Below, one piece after another: positions 20,332 through 29,309 of a stretch of DNA of 31,902 nt. The stretch covers positions 1 through 31,902 of IMG/VR virus record IMGVR_UViG_3300009481_004094; one strand, written 5' to 3'. Made by a program: the position numbers and the translations under genes. This DNA is from a virus. Position 1 is the first letter of the stretch. Every line of letters begins with the position of its first letter. The notes under the pieces are model-generated. The model searched no databases, was not told where the DNA came from, and worked only from the letters and a program-made list of their open reading frames with translations.

Positions 20332-21167
20332 TATTCAACTCCTTTCAGTTTTTCTAAAAATTCTTTTGATTCTCGTTCAGACAATCCATACTTAGACATA
20401 ACCCAACTACCGTTTAAATTGTCTTTTATAATTTTCATTTCTTTCTGCGAAAAAGTTACAGAATTAAACATATAATCTTCAAATGCTTCACAGCATATGG
20501 AAAACTTTGGTTCTACTAATTCATACATTGCTTCTGCATAATCTCTTGTTTCTTGTTGTGTATGAGAATCCATTCTCAAATTACAAAATTTAAAGAAATT
20601 ATTTAAATCTATTTTCCAGATACATTCTGTATAATTCGAAACTGGTAAAATTACTCTTGCTAATTCCCTAGCAATTCCTTTAAATCCTTCATAAAATCCA
20701 TCTAAATCATTAGGCTGTGAAATTTGTCTGTAACAACCTTTTGCATGTTCATTAACATCATACATCCGTCCAAGGACAAGCTGTTTGTTGTCTTCATCTA
20801 ATTCTGTTCCTCGACCTTGATTATTTTGTTTTGATTGTTCGTGTACATCTTTTTCCGCAGGCAAATAAAATTCGTCACTCATAATAGAATAACGACCTGA
20901 ATATTCATTTATATTAGCAGTTCTATGTCTAACAATTTGTCTCATTACAAATATCGGTAGCTTCAAATGAAACTTCACTTCACACATCTCAAATGGTGAT
21001 GTGTGTTGATGGCGCATTAAATATCGAATTAGATTTCTTGTTTGACTTGTTTTTCGTGTGCCAGTTCCGTAACTAATTCTTGCGGCATTTTCAACTTCTT
21101 CATCACTACCCATCACTTCTAACAATTTCACAAAACCGTGCTTATGCACTTGTTTTTCACTTATCAT
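20331..21167 (-). CDS. thyX: Flavin-dependent thymidylate synthase
   Basis: 278 residues. It makes dTMP from dUMP with methylene-tetrahydrofolate and FAD/NADPH. The ThyX motif RHRx7S is clear: 'RHRTANINEYSGRYS' (80-94). It also has 'NAARISYGTGTRK' near 28-40 and the C-terminal 'NNFFKFCNLRMDSHTQQETR' helix that binds nucleotide and flavin. It overlaps the primase stop by four bases and the reductase start by one base, giving a coupled nucleotide-synthesis operon. Confidence 0.95.
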   Translation of the reverse strand: MISEKQVHKHGFVKLLEVMGSDEEVENAARISYGTGTRKTSQTRNLIRYLMRHQHTSPFEMCEVKFHLKLPIFVMRQIVRHRTANINEYSGRYSIMSDEFYLPAEKDVHEQSKQNNQGRGTELDEDNKQLVLGRMYDVNEHAKGCYRQISQPNDLDGFYEGFKGIARELARVILPVSNYTECIWKIDLNNFFKFCNLRMDSHTQQETRDYAEAMYELVEPKFSICCEAFEDYMFNSVTFSQKEMKIIKDNLNGSWVMSKYGLSERESKEFLEKLKGVE

Positions 21168-22165
21168 AATTTAAATTCCAATAATTTTGTTTTTGCAGTT
21201 AATCCTTGATAGGTATTATGTTCAATAATATTCATAACATCTACATTATTTAAAATCATATCATTAATGTCTTTTTGTATCACATGTCTTGGCCAAATAA
21301 CTATTTTCTGGTTATTTGCAATTATTCTGTCCATCTTTTTAACAATTTCTTTATTTCTTTTCTCATTATCATAAATGAATACTACATCAATATTATCAAA
21401 CATTTTTCTATATGCAGATAAATCAGCACCGGCCATAGCAAGAGAATTTTCTACAAATAAAGAATCTATCGGACCTTCGACTATATATGTCGTTTTATTT
21501 TCGTCCCATGTATTCAACCCAAAAATTTTGGGAGCATTTTCTTTAATTTTTATTGTAACATATCTTAATTTAGATTTTCCTCTCAATGATCTTCCTTGAG
21601 CGGCAATCAAATTATAATCTTTATCAAAAAAAGGTATGACTAATCTAGGATCATCTTCTATTAATTCATAATTTATATCAAGATTTAAACTTTCAACCCA
21701 CTTTTTAAAATCTTGTGCGAAATAAAGATACTTGTATTTAGTGACTTCAATATTTCTAGATTTCACATACTGTTTACAAAAATGTTCATCCTCTAAATCT
21801 TTCACACAAGGAATATTTAAATCAATTTTTTGAAATTTTGGAGTTTCAAATTTAAATTCGGGCTCTTGATAATTACTAAATTTATTCTCCCCCGTCTTAT
21901 ATCTTTCCATAATATATTCAGAGTGCAGTCTTACATCTAACTCTTTCAAAAAATTTGAAAAAGATTTTCCTACTCCACAATTATGACATTTATAAAAAAG
22001 ATCATTATCTTTTCTATGAATATATCCTCTAGCTTTTGTTGATTTTTTTTGAGAATCACCACAAATAGGACATCGAAAATTCCAAAGAAATTCTCTTTTT
22101 TGCTTAAATATCGGAAGACGATTAGATAACAGATTCAAATATTTTACATCAATATAAATGGACAT
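21164..22165 (-). CDS. T4 gp61-like DNA primase
   Basis: 333 residues, close to the 342 of T4 gp61. An N-terminal zinc finger 'CPIC' (32-35) ... 'CHNC' (60-63), then a TOPRIM core with 'YIVEGPIDSLF' (catalytic E230), 'VVFIYDNEKR' (D266) and 'KDINDM' (298-303). It makes RNA primers for lagging-strand synthesis together with a gp41-type helicase (not in this window). It is the first gene behind the sigma-70 promoter at 22196-22224, consistent with early expression. Confidence 0.9.
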   Translation of the reverse strand: MSIYIDVKYLNLLSNRLPIFKQKREFLWNFRCPICGDSQKKSTKARGYIHRKDNDLFYKCHNCGVGKSFSNFLKELDVRLHSEYIMERYKTGENKFSNYQEPEFKFETPKFQKIDLNIPCVKDLEDEHFCKQYVKSRNIEVTKYKYLYFAQDFKKWVESLNLDINYELIEDDPRLVIPFFDKDYNLIAAQGRSLRGKSKLRYVTIKIKENAPKIFGLNTWDENKTTYIVEGPIDSLFVENSLAMAGADLSAYRKMFDNIDVVFIYDNEKRNKEIVKKMDRIIANNQKIVIWPRHVIQKDINDMILNNVDVMNIIEHNTYQGLTAKTKLLEFKL

Positions 22166-22195
22166 AATACCCGAAGGAATTAAAGTTTTATTAAA

Positions 22196-22224
22196 ATTAT
22201 ATCAGATTTAATTAGGAAAGTCAA
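22196..22224 (-). promoter_or_regulatory. Strong sigma-70 promoter for the replication operon
   Basis: TTGACT (22224-22219), a 17-base spacer and TATAAT (22201-22196), with an extended TG before the -10. The predicted start is about 25 bases before the primase ATG. It is close to the host vegetative consensus, as expected for an early phage promoter. Its TCTGATATAAT core is shared with the promoter at 11871-11879. Confidence 0.88.
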
Positions 22225-22386
22225 TCACCAAGAGGCTAATGATAATATTTTTTGGATTGATTCATCGGATACATTCAATTGATAAGCATAATTATAAATT
22301 GGAGATAAGTCTTTAACTTTATTTTTATTTTTTATAGATGTAACTAATTTATAAACTTTTTGTTCATTTTCACTCAGTTGACTCAT
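22225..22386 (-). CDS. Small helical hypothetical protein
   Basis: 53 residues from the ATG at 22386 ('MSQLSENEQKVYKLVTSIKN'), preferred over an in-frame codon at 22410 because GGGGA lies just before it. It has helix-turn-helix-like helical content but no convincing motif. It overlaps the end of the preceding membrane protein gene and ends at the promoter of the replication operon. Confidence 0.6.
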   Translation of the reverse strand: MSQLSENEQKVYKLVTSIKNKNKVKDLSPIYNYAYQLNVSDESIQKILSLASW

Positions 22387-22687
22387 TTGATCCCCAATCT
22401 CTATTTTCAAGTGTAGCTGGACTTACATCTTTATTTAAAGCTAAAGTATCTGCAATATCAAAAGAATCATCATGATAGGTTGGGGAGGAATAAGCTATTT
22501 GATCAGATAATCTAGTTAATGCTTGTGTATTTTTATCAACCGCTTTTACTAGATGTTTTATATCAGTTTTTAGTATAGCAGTATCTTCTTTTAATTCTAT
22601 AATATTAATGAGACTCCAACCAACTATAGCTATAGTAGCGGCACTTATTGGACCTACGAAATATTTTTCGAATTTATTGTTTACCAT
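22370..22687 (-). CDS. Membrane-anchored coiled-coil protein
   Basis: 105 residues: one membrane segment (about 13-30, 'ISAATIAIVGWSLINIIEL'), a Lys/Asp/Thr-rich coiled-coil (about 32-65) and an acidic, probably disordered tail. The layout is like the 102-residue protein at 12573-12881, but no sequence relation is evident. Its function is unknown. An AAAAGG-type site precedes the ATG. Confidence 0.65.
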   Translation of the reverse strand: MVNNKFEKYFVGPISAATIAIVGWSLINIIELKEDTAILKTDIKHLVKAVDKNTQALTRLSDQIAYSSPTYHDDSFDIADTLALNKDVSPATLENRDWGSNESTE

Positions 22688-22688
22688 T

Positions 22689-22754
22689 TTACCTTTTTAA
22701 ACTTTGAATGATCATCGCAATAAATTCAGTGGTAGAAATATTTAGTTTTTTCAT
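22689..22754 (-). CDS. Possible 21-residue ORF
   Basis: ATG at 22754, four bases past the stop of the beta-rich protein, reading MKKLNISTTEFIAMIIQSLK-R and ending in TAA one base before the next gene's ATG. The tight fit between two genes suggests translational coupling, but it has no clear ribosome site and no recognised family. Confidence 0.35.
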   Translation of the reverse strand: MKKLNISTTEFIAMIIQSLKR

Positions 22755-22758
22755 TATT

Positions 22759-23391
22759 TCATGTATTAACAATCGTTCCGCTAGTGTCTCTAATTGTTAT
22801 CAAACCATGTGCCCCATCAGAATTATAACATTTTGCAGAAAAAGTTGCATCGCCATTAGAGTGATAAGTTTGAATTGTATTTACTCCTGATCCATTATTT
22901 GTTTTTACAACCAACTCTCCTTTATCATCAGCAGAAGTTCCTTCATGATCAACAACTATTTCGCCCAATTTATGCATAGCAGTTGTTGTTATAATTGTAG
23001 TAATCTCCCAATATTCATTTAATGTATGACCAGTTGTTGCGGCAAATGTAACAGTTATTCCTTTATTTAATTCTTGTGCAGATCCTGTCATTGCAACACC
23101 AGTCGCTTCCCATGTTGATCCTCCGTCTTCTGACCAAGTATATGTGTCAGTAGCGGCCGCCGCATCAATTTTCACTCGATAAGTTCTGACAGCAGTTGAA
23201 TTATAAGCTCCACCATATGTAAGATCATCTAAACCACTTCCAGTAAATGTAGTTGAACCAAACCCCTTAAAATAATCATTAGCAGAATCTTCTCCATCAG
23301 ACCATCCTTGAAACGCAATATTAGTTAATCTGGCGGCAGTTCCATCTCCTTCTGTATGATTCTGTATTGTAAGTGTGTCTCTTGCTATCAT
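22759..23391 (-). CDS. Probable fibre/virion protein
   Basis: 210 residues, rich in Thr, Gly, Ser and Asp with alternating hydrophobics, typical of beta-structured fibre and decoration proteins ('TYTWSEDGGSTWEATG'). The C-terminal part ('HKLGEIVVDHEGTSADDKGE', 'NTIQTYHSNGDATFSAKCYN') resembles the shaft repeats of phage fibres that carry host-binding or chaperone ends. No enzyme motif. It overlaps the previous gene by four bases. A virion role is inferred from composition and neighbours. Confidence 0.7.
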   Translation of the reverse strand: MIARDTLTIQNHTEGDGTAARLTNIAFQGWSDGEDSANDYFKGFGSTTFTGSGLDDLTYGGAYNSTAVRTYRVKIDAAAATDTYTWSEDGGSTWEATGVAMTGSAQELNKGITVTFAATTGHTLNEYWEITTIITTTAMHKLGEIVVDHEGTSADDKGELVVKTNNGSGVNTIQTYHSNGDATFSAKCYNSDGAHGLITIRDTSGTIVNT

Positions 23392-23714
23392 TTTACTCCC
23401 ACAAAAATTGATTTGAATTTATCATTAATATCTTGTTTTTTTGTCTTATCATCTTTGAATTGATTTAAAAGATAATCCAAATTTCCCCGTTTTTCTTCTG
23501 CTCGTAATTGTTTTTTACTTTTTGGTTCTTCTCTCAACTTAAACATTCTAATAATAGAAGAAATAGTTTCAGTATCACTAATATTTATATTTCTCTTAAC
23601 CAATTCTTCTTTTACTTTACTTGCAATTTTATGATTAATATCATATTTTTCTGCAAGAGCATCTATTTCTTCATGATAAGATGTTTGTTCTCTAAATGTT
23701 GTGAAATCTAGCAT
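23388..23714 (-). CDS. Hypothetical helical protein
   Basis: 108 residues, Lys/Glu-rich and mostly helical ('HKIASKVKEELVKRNINISD', 'SKKQLRAEEKRGNLDYLLNQ'). It could be a small DNA-binding, scaffold or accessory protein; no family is recognised. It overlaps its upstream gene by 23 bases and its downstream gene by 4 bases. A TATAAATA occurs inside it (23582-23589) and could be a late promoter for the fibre-type gene, but this may be chance. Confidence 0.65.
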   Translation of the reverse strand: MLDFTTFREQTSYHEEIDALAEKYDINHKIASKVKEELVKRNINISDTETISSIIRMFKLREEPKSKKQLRAEEKRGNLDYLLNQFKDDKTKKQDINDKFKSIFVGVK

Positions 23715-24465
23715 TTTTACGCCCGTATTTAAGATAAATCATAGAACCCGTTAACTCATCTTGTAAAATAATAGGTTTACCTGGATTGGCTCTTCCATAT
23801 TGTCTAATTGCTTCTCCAACTTCATCATTGCCTACATACTGTTCATATTTAGCATAACGGCGCTTACCATATCTTGCTCTCATAAAAGTTTCTGGTTTAA
23901 CCATAAAAACTTCTGAACCAGCAAACTTACTTCCTTTTTTTATTTTCTTCTTCCTCTTAACTCCTGGTTCTGCTTGTCCTGGAATAGAAGGATTTTCTAC
24001 ACCAAGTCCTGCAATAGCACCACCGCCAGCGGCCAATCCATCTTCATTTAATTCCTCTTCTCTACGTTCAACTTCTTCTATTAATTGATTCATTTCTTTT
24101 TTATTATATTTACATTCTTGTAAAAATAATGTATATTCTTTTTCTAAAAATGTTTGATCATAGTATAATTTTGCATTTTTATTTTCTTCTTTCATTAGAA
24201 ATAAAGCCGCCGCAAAAGAAGCAAATTTTGTTGATCCACCAGGAACTTTCGCTAAAACTTTTTTTAAATTAAAAACCAATGTATCTGACAATGTATATGC
24301 TTCTTTTTCTTCTTTGGTTTTTAATTTACTTCTTTTTTTAAGAATTTTTCCATTTTCATCTATTATTCCCAACTCAAAGGCTTTTGTATTCTTAAAAGGA
24401 GTTGCAAGTCTTTTAATAAATGAATAAACAAAATATATGTTACCTGCCGCTGATGCTAGTCCCAT
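23692..24465 (-). CDS. Conserved marine T4-like structural-type protein
   Basis: 257 residues. The start 'MGLASAAGNIYFVYSFIKRL' followed by an ATPFKNTKAFELGI-like segment, and the end 'YGRANPGKPIILQDELTGSM' followed by IYLKYGRKNA, resemble a conserved uncharacterised protein in T4-like cyanophages and pelagiphages. Between them are a Lys/Glu helix (about 120-142), a Gly/Ala linker and a basic patch ('KRKKKIKKGSK'). A virion role is likely by context but unproven. It overlaps both neighbours (26 bases upstream, 23 downstream). Confidence 0.75.
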   Translation of the reverse strand: MGLASAAGNIYFVYSFIKRLATPFKNTKAFELGIIDENGKILKKRSKLKTKEEKEAYTLSDTLVFNLKKVLAKVPGGSTKFASFAAALFLMKEENKNAKLYYDQTFLEKEYTLFLQECKYNKKEMNQLIEEVERREEELNEDGLAAGGGAIAGLGVENPSIPGQAEPGVKRKKKIKKGSKFAGSEVFMVKPETFMRARYGKRRYAKYEQYVGNDEVGEAIRQYGRANPGKPIILQDELTGSMIYLKYGRKNARFHNI

Positions 24466-24859
24466 CTGGTATTATCTCTCTTAATCTATCTGCTATTTCT
24501 AAATTTACTGTTATATTACTACTAATAATTTTTTCACCATTTATACTAGATATTTGATCTGGCATATAATCTAAAAATATTAAAAAAGTTTTTAAATAGG
24601 TCCAATATTTTTGAGATATTTTTAAAAATAATATTCTCGTTAAAACTTCAATAGGAAAAACATTTCCTAATGTTATTAAATGGTTTAAGATTAATCTTTC
24701 TTTTAATTCACCACCCAAATGATATCTATTTAATAATCTTTTTAAATACTTTATAATTTTTAAATCATCATGAAAATCTTGTTCACTTAAACATTGAGGA
24801 TTCTCATAATATTTCATTGCATATAAGATAAAATTATCTTTATTCAAGTCTTCAAACAC
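24440..24859 (-). CDS. Conserved T4-superfamily hypothetical protein
   Basis: 139 residues. Helical, with 'NFILYAMKYYENPQCLSEQD' near the start, 'YLKRLLNRYHLGGELKERLI' followed by LNHLITLGNVF, and 'FLIFLDYMPDQI'. This matches my recollection of a short conserved protein encoded near neck and structural genes in marine T4-like phages. The function is unknown. It overlaps the downstream gene by 26 bases. Confidence 0.72.
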   Translation of the reverse strand: MFEDLNKDNFILYAMKYYENPQCLSEQDFHDDLKIIKYLKRLLNRYHLGGELKERLILNHLITLGNVFPIEVLTRILFLKISQKYWTYLKTFLIFLDYMPDQISSINGEKIISSNITVNLEIADRLREIIPDGTSISGR

Positions 24860-24869
24860 TATCTCTCTT

Positions 24870-25154
24870 TCAATTAGATACTACTTCTTCATTTTCACTT
24901 TTTTCTTTACCTGTTAAAAAATAAGTACATGTTTGAATAGCTCCACTGATCATACTAAGATGATTTTTTAAATTTACTAATTCTGATTCAAACTGATTTA
25001 TTTTCTGTATTGTCATAGTTCTATCATTGTTTAATTTTTCAAGTTCAGCTTCGATTTTTTCAATCATAACAATATCACTCCTTTTTTTATTATCTTCATA
25101 CAATGATGTATATTCTTTTTCTAAAACTGTTTCATTTTTTTTAATTTTTTTCAT
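24870..25154 (-). CDS. Coiled-coil hypothetical protein
   Basis: 94 residues, a nearly continuous helix with heptad character (about 10-75) and a short acidic tail. Two cysteine-free halves are separated by 'NNDRTMTIQKINQF'. It may be a fibre-assembly or accessory chaperone because it lies directly after the large fibre gene (7 bases), but nothing in the sequence proves it. Confidence 0.6.
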   Translation of the reverse strand: MKKIKKNETVLEKEYTSLYEDNKKRSDIVMIEKIEAELEKLNNDRTMTIQKINQFESELVNLKNHLSMISGAIQTCTYFLTGKEKSENEEVVSN

Positions 25155-25161
25155 AATATTA

Positions 25162-27474
25162 TCAATTTTCTTCTATAAAATTTTCTCCTGTAAATTCTTC
25201 TAATTTCTTTATCATGCGTTCCATATTAACACGCATAACTTTTCCCGTTTTAACATTTCTGGAATAAAATTCCCATTCTCCATCTTCATTATGAGGACCC
25301 AGTTTTGTTTCGTTTCCACCCTCATCCATTGTATATATGTGTGATTCTGATGCATCATCTTTTGCATACAAATATGCTTGATCTGCTCCTTGAACAGTTG
25401 GTGCAGTTCCATTTTTTACTGCAAAAACACCTGCGGCATCTCCAACTGTAGCAGAAGTGAGAGTTGCACCATAGAGAGCAATTGATTTATCGGTTCTTAA
25501 ATTATCATTAAAAATAAATCCAGCAGATGTATTATGAGTTAATGTATGACTTGCTTCTAAATCAAGTCTTCCACCTTCAGTTCCACTTCCTGCCGCAGTT
25601 CCGTCTTCTTGTAAAAGAAAACCAGTTGTACTTGCAGTATCCATAATTTTAAATTGACTACCAAATACAAGAGAACAATCGTTTGCTACAAAAACATCAC
25701 CATCAGACCGAATTTTTTCACTACTTTCAATTTGTGTATTTGCAATAAATTGATCTGAATCTGCTTTTAACTGAATTTTTTGTCCAGAAGTATTAGCCCA
25801 AACTGTAAAGTTTTTACCTGAACCATCTACTCCCAGAGTTGTAATTCCTGACATAACAACATTAGACTTAACATTCATTAATGTACCATCTATAGTTGCT
25901 CCAGCTCCAGTAAGATTTACATTTGCACTAGCAATAACTGTATTTGCACCATTTATCGTAACATTCGAACCAATAACTGTATTTGTGCCTCCTACAGTTG
26001 TATTCGATGTGACATTTAAGACTGCTGAATCTATTTCCACATTTGCAGTTGCAGTAAGTGTAATAAGATCATCTGCAGTAATTTCTATTTCTCCATCATT
26101 TGGAGAATTAATTTCTAAAGTAGCATCTCTAAATGTTAATGATTTATCGGTTCCAATTGATACATTATCAGAAAATATTCCAAATGCTCCACTTACATTT
26201 CCTGTAGATGTTACTGTACCACCCACATCAAGATTCCCTGTTAATACTACATCATCAATATAAGCATTTGCAAATCTATGTGTGGTATTTCCTAAATCAG
26301 AAGATGAGTCCACATTTGGAATAATATCAGAACCAATATCAGCATTAAATGTTACTGTATCATCCGCAGAATCACCGAGAGTGATTGTTCCGCCATCTGC
26401 CGTAATATTTCCGTTTGCATGTATATTTCCATGACATCTTAAATTTCCACCAATAACTGCACTTTTAAGAATACCCACACCACCTGATACTACTAAAGCA
26501 CCAGATGTATTACTTGTAGAATCTACCGCTGAAGTCAATGCTACATTTGAAGTCATAGTAACATTGGATGTAATATCTGTATTTGTTCCTTTTAATGTTG
26601 TGTTTGAAGAAACAAACGTATTTGATCCTTGAATATGAACATTTGAACCGCTCATATGAATATTTGCTGTAACCCTTACATCCGTTCCTTGAAAATAAGC
26701 ATTGGTTGTAAATTGAGTATTAGAACCCATAAAACGATTTAGATCAGAAATCCAAAGTGTATTAGATGTAAAATCTGTATTCGTTCCTGCTATAGTAGTA
26801 TTTGATGTTATATGTGCATTTGTACCATCAATAACTACATTAGCACCAGAAAAAAGTGCATTGGCTGTAATTACAGTATTTGCTCCTGCTATTGTAGAAT
26901 TCGATGCAATATGAGTATTTGGTCCAGAAGCAATTACATTTCCTGTAAATGATGCATTTGATGTAATTGTAGTATCTTGACCAGCAATTGTAGAATTGCT
27001 TTTTATATGAACTAATCCGCCTGTAAATGTAATATTTGCTGAAGCATTAGTATTTGCGGCGAGTAACAGATTGGATTCAGTATCACCAGAAATTATTCCT
27101 ACATATGCATTTTTCCAACCTATAGTTGTATTACCTAAATCATGAGTAGCATTTGTTCCTGGTTGTACATTGGAATGTATGGCGGTCATTGTAACAACAT
27201 TTATAGTTGCATTAGCATTTACTGTCAAATCTGTATCAACTTTAACACTATCATTAACAGCAACACCGCCTTTGAAAATAACAGAAGCATTAGTCGAACT
27301 ACCTAATGCTTTAGTGTTAGCAAACACTATTTCAGGTTCAACATTTGAAAAAAATTGTGTTAATGTTACTTTTTTATTTGAGGGAGTCCCCGCTGGATCA
27401 TCTACGACCAATAATAAGTCTTCTCTGGCCGCAGATGATAGTGAAGGCAGTCCCGAAATGCGTTTGTCTGCCAT
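25162..27474 (-). CDS. Long repeat-containing tail fibre protein
   Basis: 770 residues. The N-terminus 'MADKRISGLPSLSSAAREDL' + LLVVDDPAGTPSNKKV is shared with the next fibre gene upstream and probably anchors both to the same virion site. Residues ~158-310 and ~485-560 are imperfect 14-16-residue repeats of the form S-N-T-T-I-x-G-x-N-T-x-I-T, rich in Asn, Thr and small residues, which suggests a beta-helical shaft. Asn-rich low complexity continues to ~600. The C-terminal end ('AYLYAKDDASESHIYTMDEG', 'WEFYSRN') resembles the ends of other marine T4-like structural proteins. Likely an adhesin or long fibre for host recognition. Confidence 0.82.
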   Translation of the reverse strand: MADKRISGLPSLSSAAREDLLLVVDDPAGTPSNKKVTLTQFFSNVEPEIVFANTKALGSSTNASVIFKGGVAVNDSVKVDTDLTVNANATINVVTMTAIHSNVQPGTNATHDLGNTTIGWKNAYVGIISGDTESNLLLAANTNASANITFTGGLVHIKSNSTIAGQDTTITSNASFTGNVIASGPNTHIASNSTIAGANTVITANALFSGANVVIDGTNAHITSNTTIAGTNTDFTSNTLWISDLNRFMGSNTQFTTNAYFQGTDVRVTANIHMSGSNVHIQGSNTFVSSNTTLKGTNTDITSNVTMTSNVALTSAVDSTSNTSGALVVSGGVGILKSAVIGGNLRCHGNIHANGNITADGGTITLGDSADDTVTFNADIGSDIIPNVDSSSDLGNTTHRFANAYIDDVVLTGNLDVGGTVTSTGNVSGAFGIFSDNVSIGTDKSLTFRDATLEINSPNDGEIEITADDLITLTATANVEIDSAVLNVTSNTTVGGTNTVIGSNVTINGANTVIASANVNLTGAGATIDGTLMNVKSNVVMSGITTLGVDGSGKNFTVWANTSGQKIQLKADSDQFIANTQIESSEKIRSDGDVFVANDCSLVFGSQFKIMDTASTTGFLLQEDGTAAGSGTEGGRLDLEASHTLTHNTSAGFIFNDNLRTDKSIALYGATLTSATVGDAAGVFAVKNGTAPTVQGADQAYLYAKDDASESHIYTMDEGGNETKLGPHNEDGEWEFYSRNVKTGKVMRVNMERMIKKLEEFTGENFIEEN
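26545..27003 (-). repeat. Degenerate in-gene repeats in the fibre shaft
   Basis: The part of the fibre gene encoding residues ~158-310 repeats a 14-16-codon unit (SNTTIAGTNT-like, then I-T-S-N). In DNA the repeats share tracts such as ATTTGATGT and GTATTTG but are diverged. They are the result of in-gene expansion rather than a mobile element. Confidence 0.7.
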
Positions 27475-27489
27475 TTATTTAACCTTTTA

Positions 27490-28278
27490 TCAGCTAAGAT
27501 GTCCATTAGCGGTTGCTAACAACCAGTATTCAGTTCCATTTACTTTCATTCGCAATCTAGCATTAGATGTAATATCAGCAGTAGCAGTTGCAAACATAAT
27601 AAGATTTGAATCTCTTGCTGTTGTATTAGCGGCGGCCGAAGCGGCAACATGTCCATGTTGATTACCTGCGGCACCAAGCTCTGAACCCAGTTCAACAAAA
27701 TAGTGTACTGCTTGTGCAGATGGATCATTAGCATTAGTTGATGCCATACCACCTCCAAGGTCTCTTAAACTAATAAATGCATCTGGTTTTGTTGCTCTAT
27801 CACCAGCATCATCATTAACATCAATCATCATACCATATGTTCTTGTAACACCGCCAGTATATGAAGTATTCACGTTATCTTTGTGAAGACCATTTGTCAT
27901 ATTAAGAGTGATTTTTGCACCTGCGGCGGCAGTAGTGACTATTGAATTAGAACCCGAAAGATTTGCATCTATTTTAGCTCCATAGACATTAACTACTGAA
28001 TTAGCATCACCTGTTCTATGATCATGTGTTGTTTGTGCATTAAATGATGCAATATCTCCTGCAGTTGTACCAAGTGAAGTTGAAATAGATGTAGAAACGA
28101 ATGATCTGCCAGTGGCATCACCCGTATTTGTAGAATGATTTAAGTTTCCAAAAAGATTGAAAACGTTAACTTTTTTATTGACAGGACTACCTGATGGATC
28201 ATCTACTATATGAATAATATCATCGGATGCTACTCCAGTAGTAAGATCGGTCAGATCCGTCATCTTTTTGTCAGCCAT
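27490..28278 (-). CDS. Fibre/structural protein with shared N-terminal anchor
   Basis: 262 residues. It opens 'MADKKMTDLTDLTTGVASDD' + IIHIVDDPSGSPVNKKV, paralogous to the N-terminus of the 770-residue fibre protein. The rest is beta-rich with Thr, Asn and Ala ('NAQTTHDHRTGDANSVVNVY', 'NVNTSYTGGVTRTYGMMIDV') and ends in 'YWLLATANGHLS'. The shared anchor suggests two fibres or a fibre and an adaptor attached to the same structure. AAGGAG precedes the ATG, 55 bases after the coiled-coil gene. Confidence 0.8.
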   Translation of the reverse strand: MADKKMTDLTDLTTGVASDDIIHIVDDPSGSPVNKKVNVFNLFGNLNHSTNTGDATGRSFVSTSISTSLGTTAGDIASFNAQTTHDHRTGDANSVVNVYGAKIDANLSGSNSIVTTAAAGAKITLNMTNGLHKDNVNTSYTGGVTRTYGMMIDVNDDAGDRATKPDAFISLRDLGGGMASTNANDPSAQAVHYFVELGSELGAAGNQHGHVAASAAANTTARDSNLIMFATATADITSNARLRMKVNGTEYWLLATANGHLS

Positions 28279-28333
28279 TGCTTTAACTCCTTAATAATAG
28301 CGGTGAAGTTGCTGGGACTCAGCCAAGACCGGT

Positions 28334-28633
28334 TTATGAATCTTTTGCTTCTTCAATTAATTGTTGTAAAACTACTTTAGCGCCATGTAATCCGCTTAAT
28401 TCGTATTTCACGGCTTCTTCTCTATTATTTAGCTCTTCTTTCTCAATTGCAAGAGCTTTTAATTCTTCTTCTTGACCTTCAAACATATCTTCAATTTCAA
28501 GCAATTTCTTTTCAAGAATAGAAGTATGAGACTCCATTGCAGTAGTACTTATACTTCCTACAAAAGGAGTCTCTTCTTCAATGTTAAGATCAGGAACATT
28601 ATTACCAAATTCTTCATTATATTCTTCTTCCAT
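28334..28633 (-). CDS. Acidic coiled-coil protein
   Basis: 99 residues: an acidic disordered start ('MEEEYNEEFGNNVPDLNIEE') followed by a long Glu/Lys/Leu helix (about 38-95). No family is recognised. It lies between two structural genes, so a virion assembly or chaperone role is possible but unproven. The 55-base gap downstream of it holds a weak hairpin and the ribosome site of the next fibre gene. Confidence 0.65.
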   Translation of the reverse strand: MEEEYNEEFGNNVPDLNIEEETPFVGSISTTAMESHTSILEKKLLEIEDMFEGQEEELKALAIEKEELNNREEAVKYELSGLHGAKVVLQQLIEEAKDS

Positions 28634-28661
28634 TATAACCTTTTTTCAAAAATCAATTATA

Positions 28662-29273
28662 TTATGCAATTGTTATTACTGAAACACCTATTGCAGTCTT
28701 AACTGCAGAACTAAGTAGTCCTGATGCCGCTTCTAAGGCAGTTCCAGAAATATTATCAGATAAATCTGTTCGATTTCCCATTGCTACATCATCCGCAAGA
28801 GTAAAAGTTCCTGCGGCACCACTGGTTGCAGTAAATCTCAATCTATTTCCTACTCCACCAGTTGCTAATGCTGTTCCATTTAGGTGTGTAAGTGTTGCAG
28901 TTACGTTTCCGCCTGCTGATGCAGTCAAAAGAAAAGTGGCCGCAGATCCAGCAGTATACTTTATTCGTTCATCATAGATGATTTCAAATACAATATTACT
29001 TCCAGTACCATGAGCGGCCGAAGTAAGTACTCTGAAATTTGTCATAGTTGGATGTTTTAGTCCAGTTGCGGCCGTGGCTCCAGCGAGACCACGAATTGCT
29101 ACAAGAACTTCTGGAGTAGCATCTGCATTTCCATTACCAGTTGCGGCGCCTGTTACTGCCCAGCCTGATTGATTTGCAAAAACCATAGTCTTATCATAAG
29201 GACTATTTGTATCATCGGGCAAAAATTTAGGCTTATTGGTTGCAACATCACCATCTGTTCCCCATAAAGGCAT
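28662..29273 (-). CDS. Structural-type protein
   Basis: 203 residues, low in charge, very rich in Ala, Thr, Gly and Asn and predicted mainly beta ('TFLLTASAGGNVTATLTHLN'). It starts 'MPLWGTDGDVATNKPKFLPD', an opening I associate with marine T4-like structural proteins. There is no enzyme motif or membrane segment. Head decoration, collar or short-fibre roles are all possible. AGGAG precedes the ATG. Confidence 0.75.
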   Translation of the reverse strand: MPLWGTDGDVATNKPKFLPDDTNSPYDKTMVFANQSGWAVTGAATGNGNADATPEVLVAIRGLAGATAATGLKHPTMTNFRVLTSAAHGTGSNIVFEIIYDERIKYTAGSAATFLLTASAGGNVTATLTHLNGTALATGGVGNRLRFTATSGAAGTFTLADDVAMGNRTDLSDNISGTALEAASGLLSSAVKTAIGVSVITIA

Positions 29274-29309
29274 TGTTTTCTCCTAATTAAAATTGTTTAT
29301 TCTCATTAT

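Noticed and set aside
28279-28333. Terminator between the coiled-coil gene and the fibre gene
   Set aside because: The only stem (TTG-CTG/CAG-CAA with a bulged G) is weak and has no T-run.
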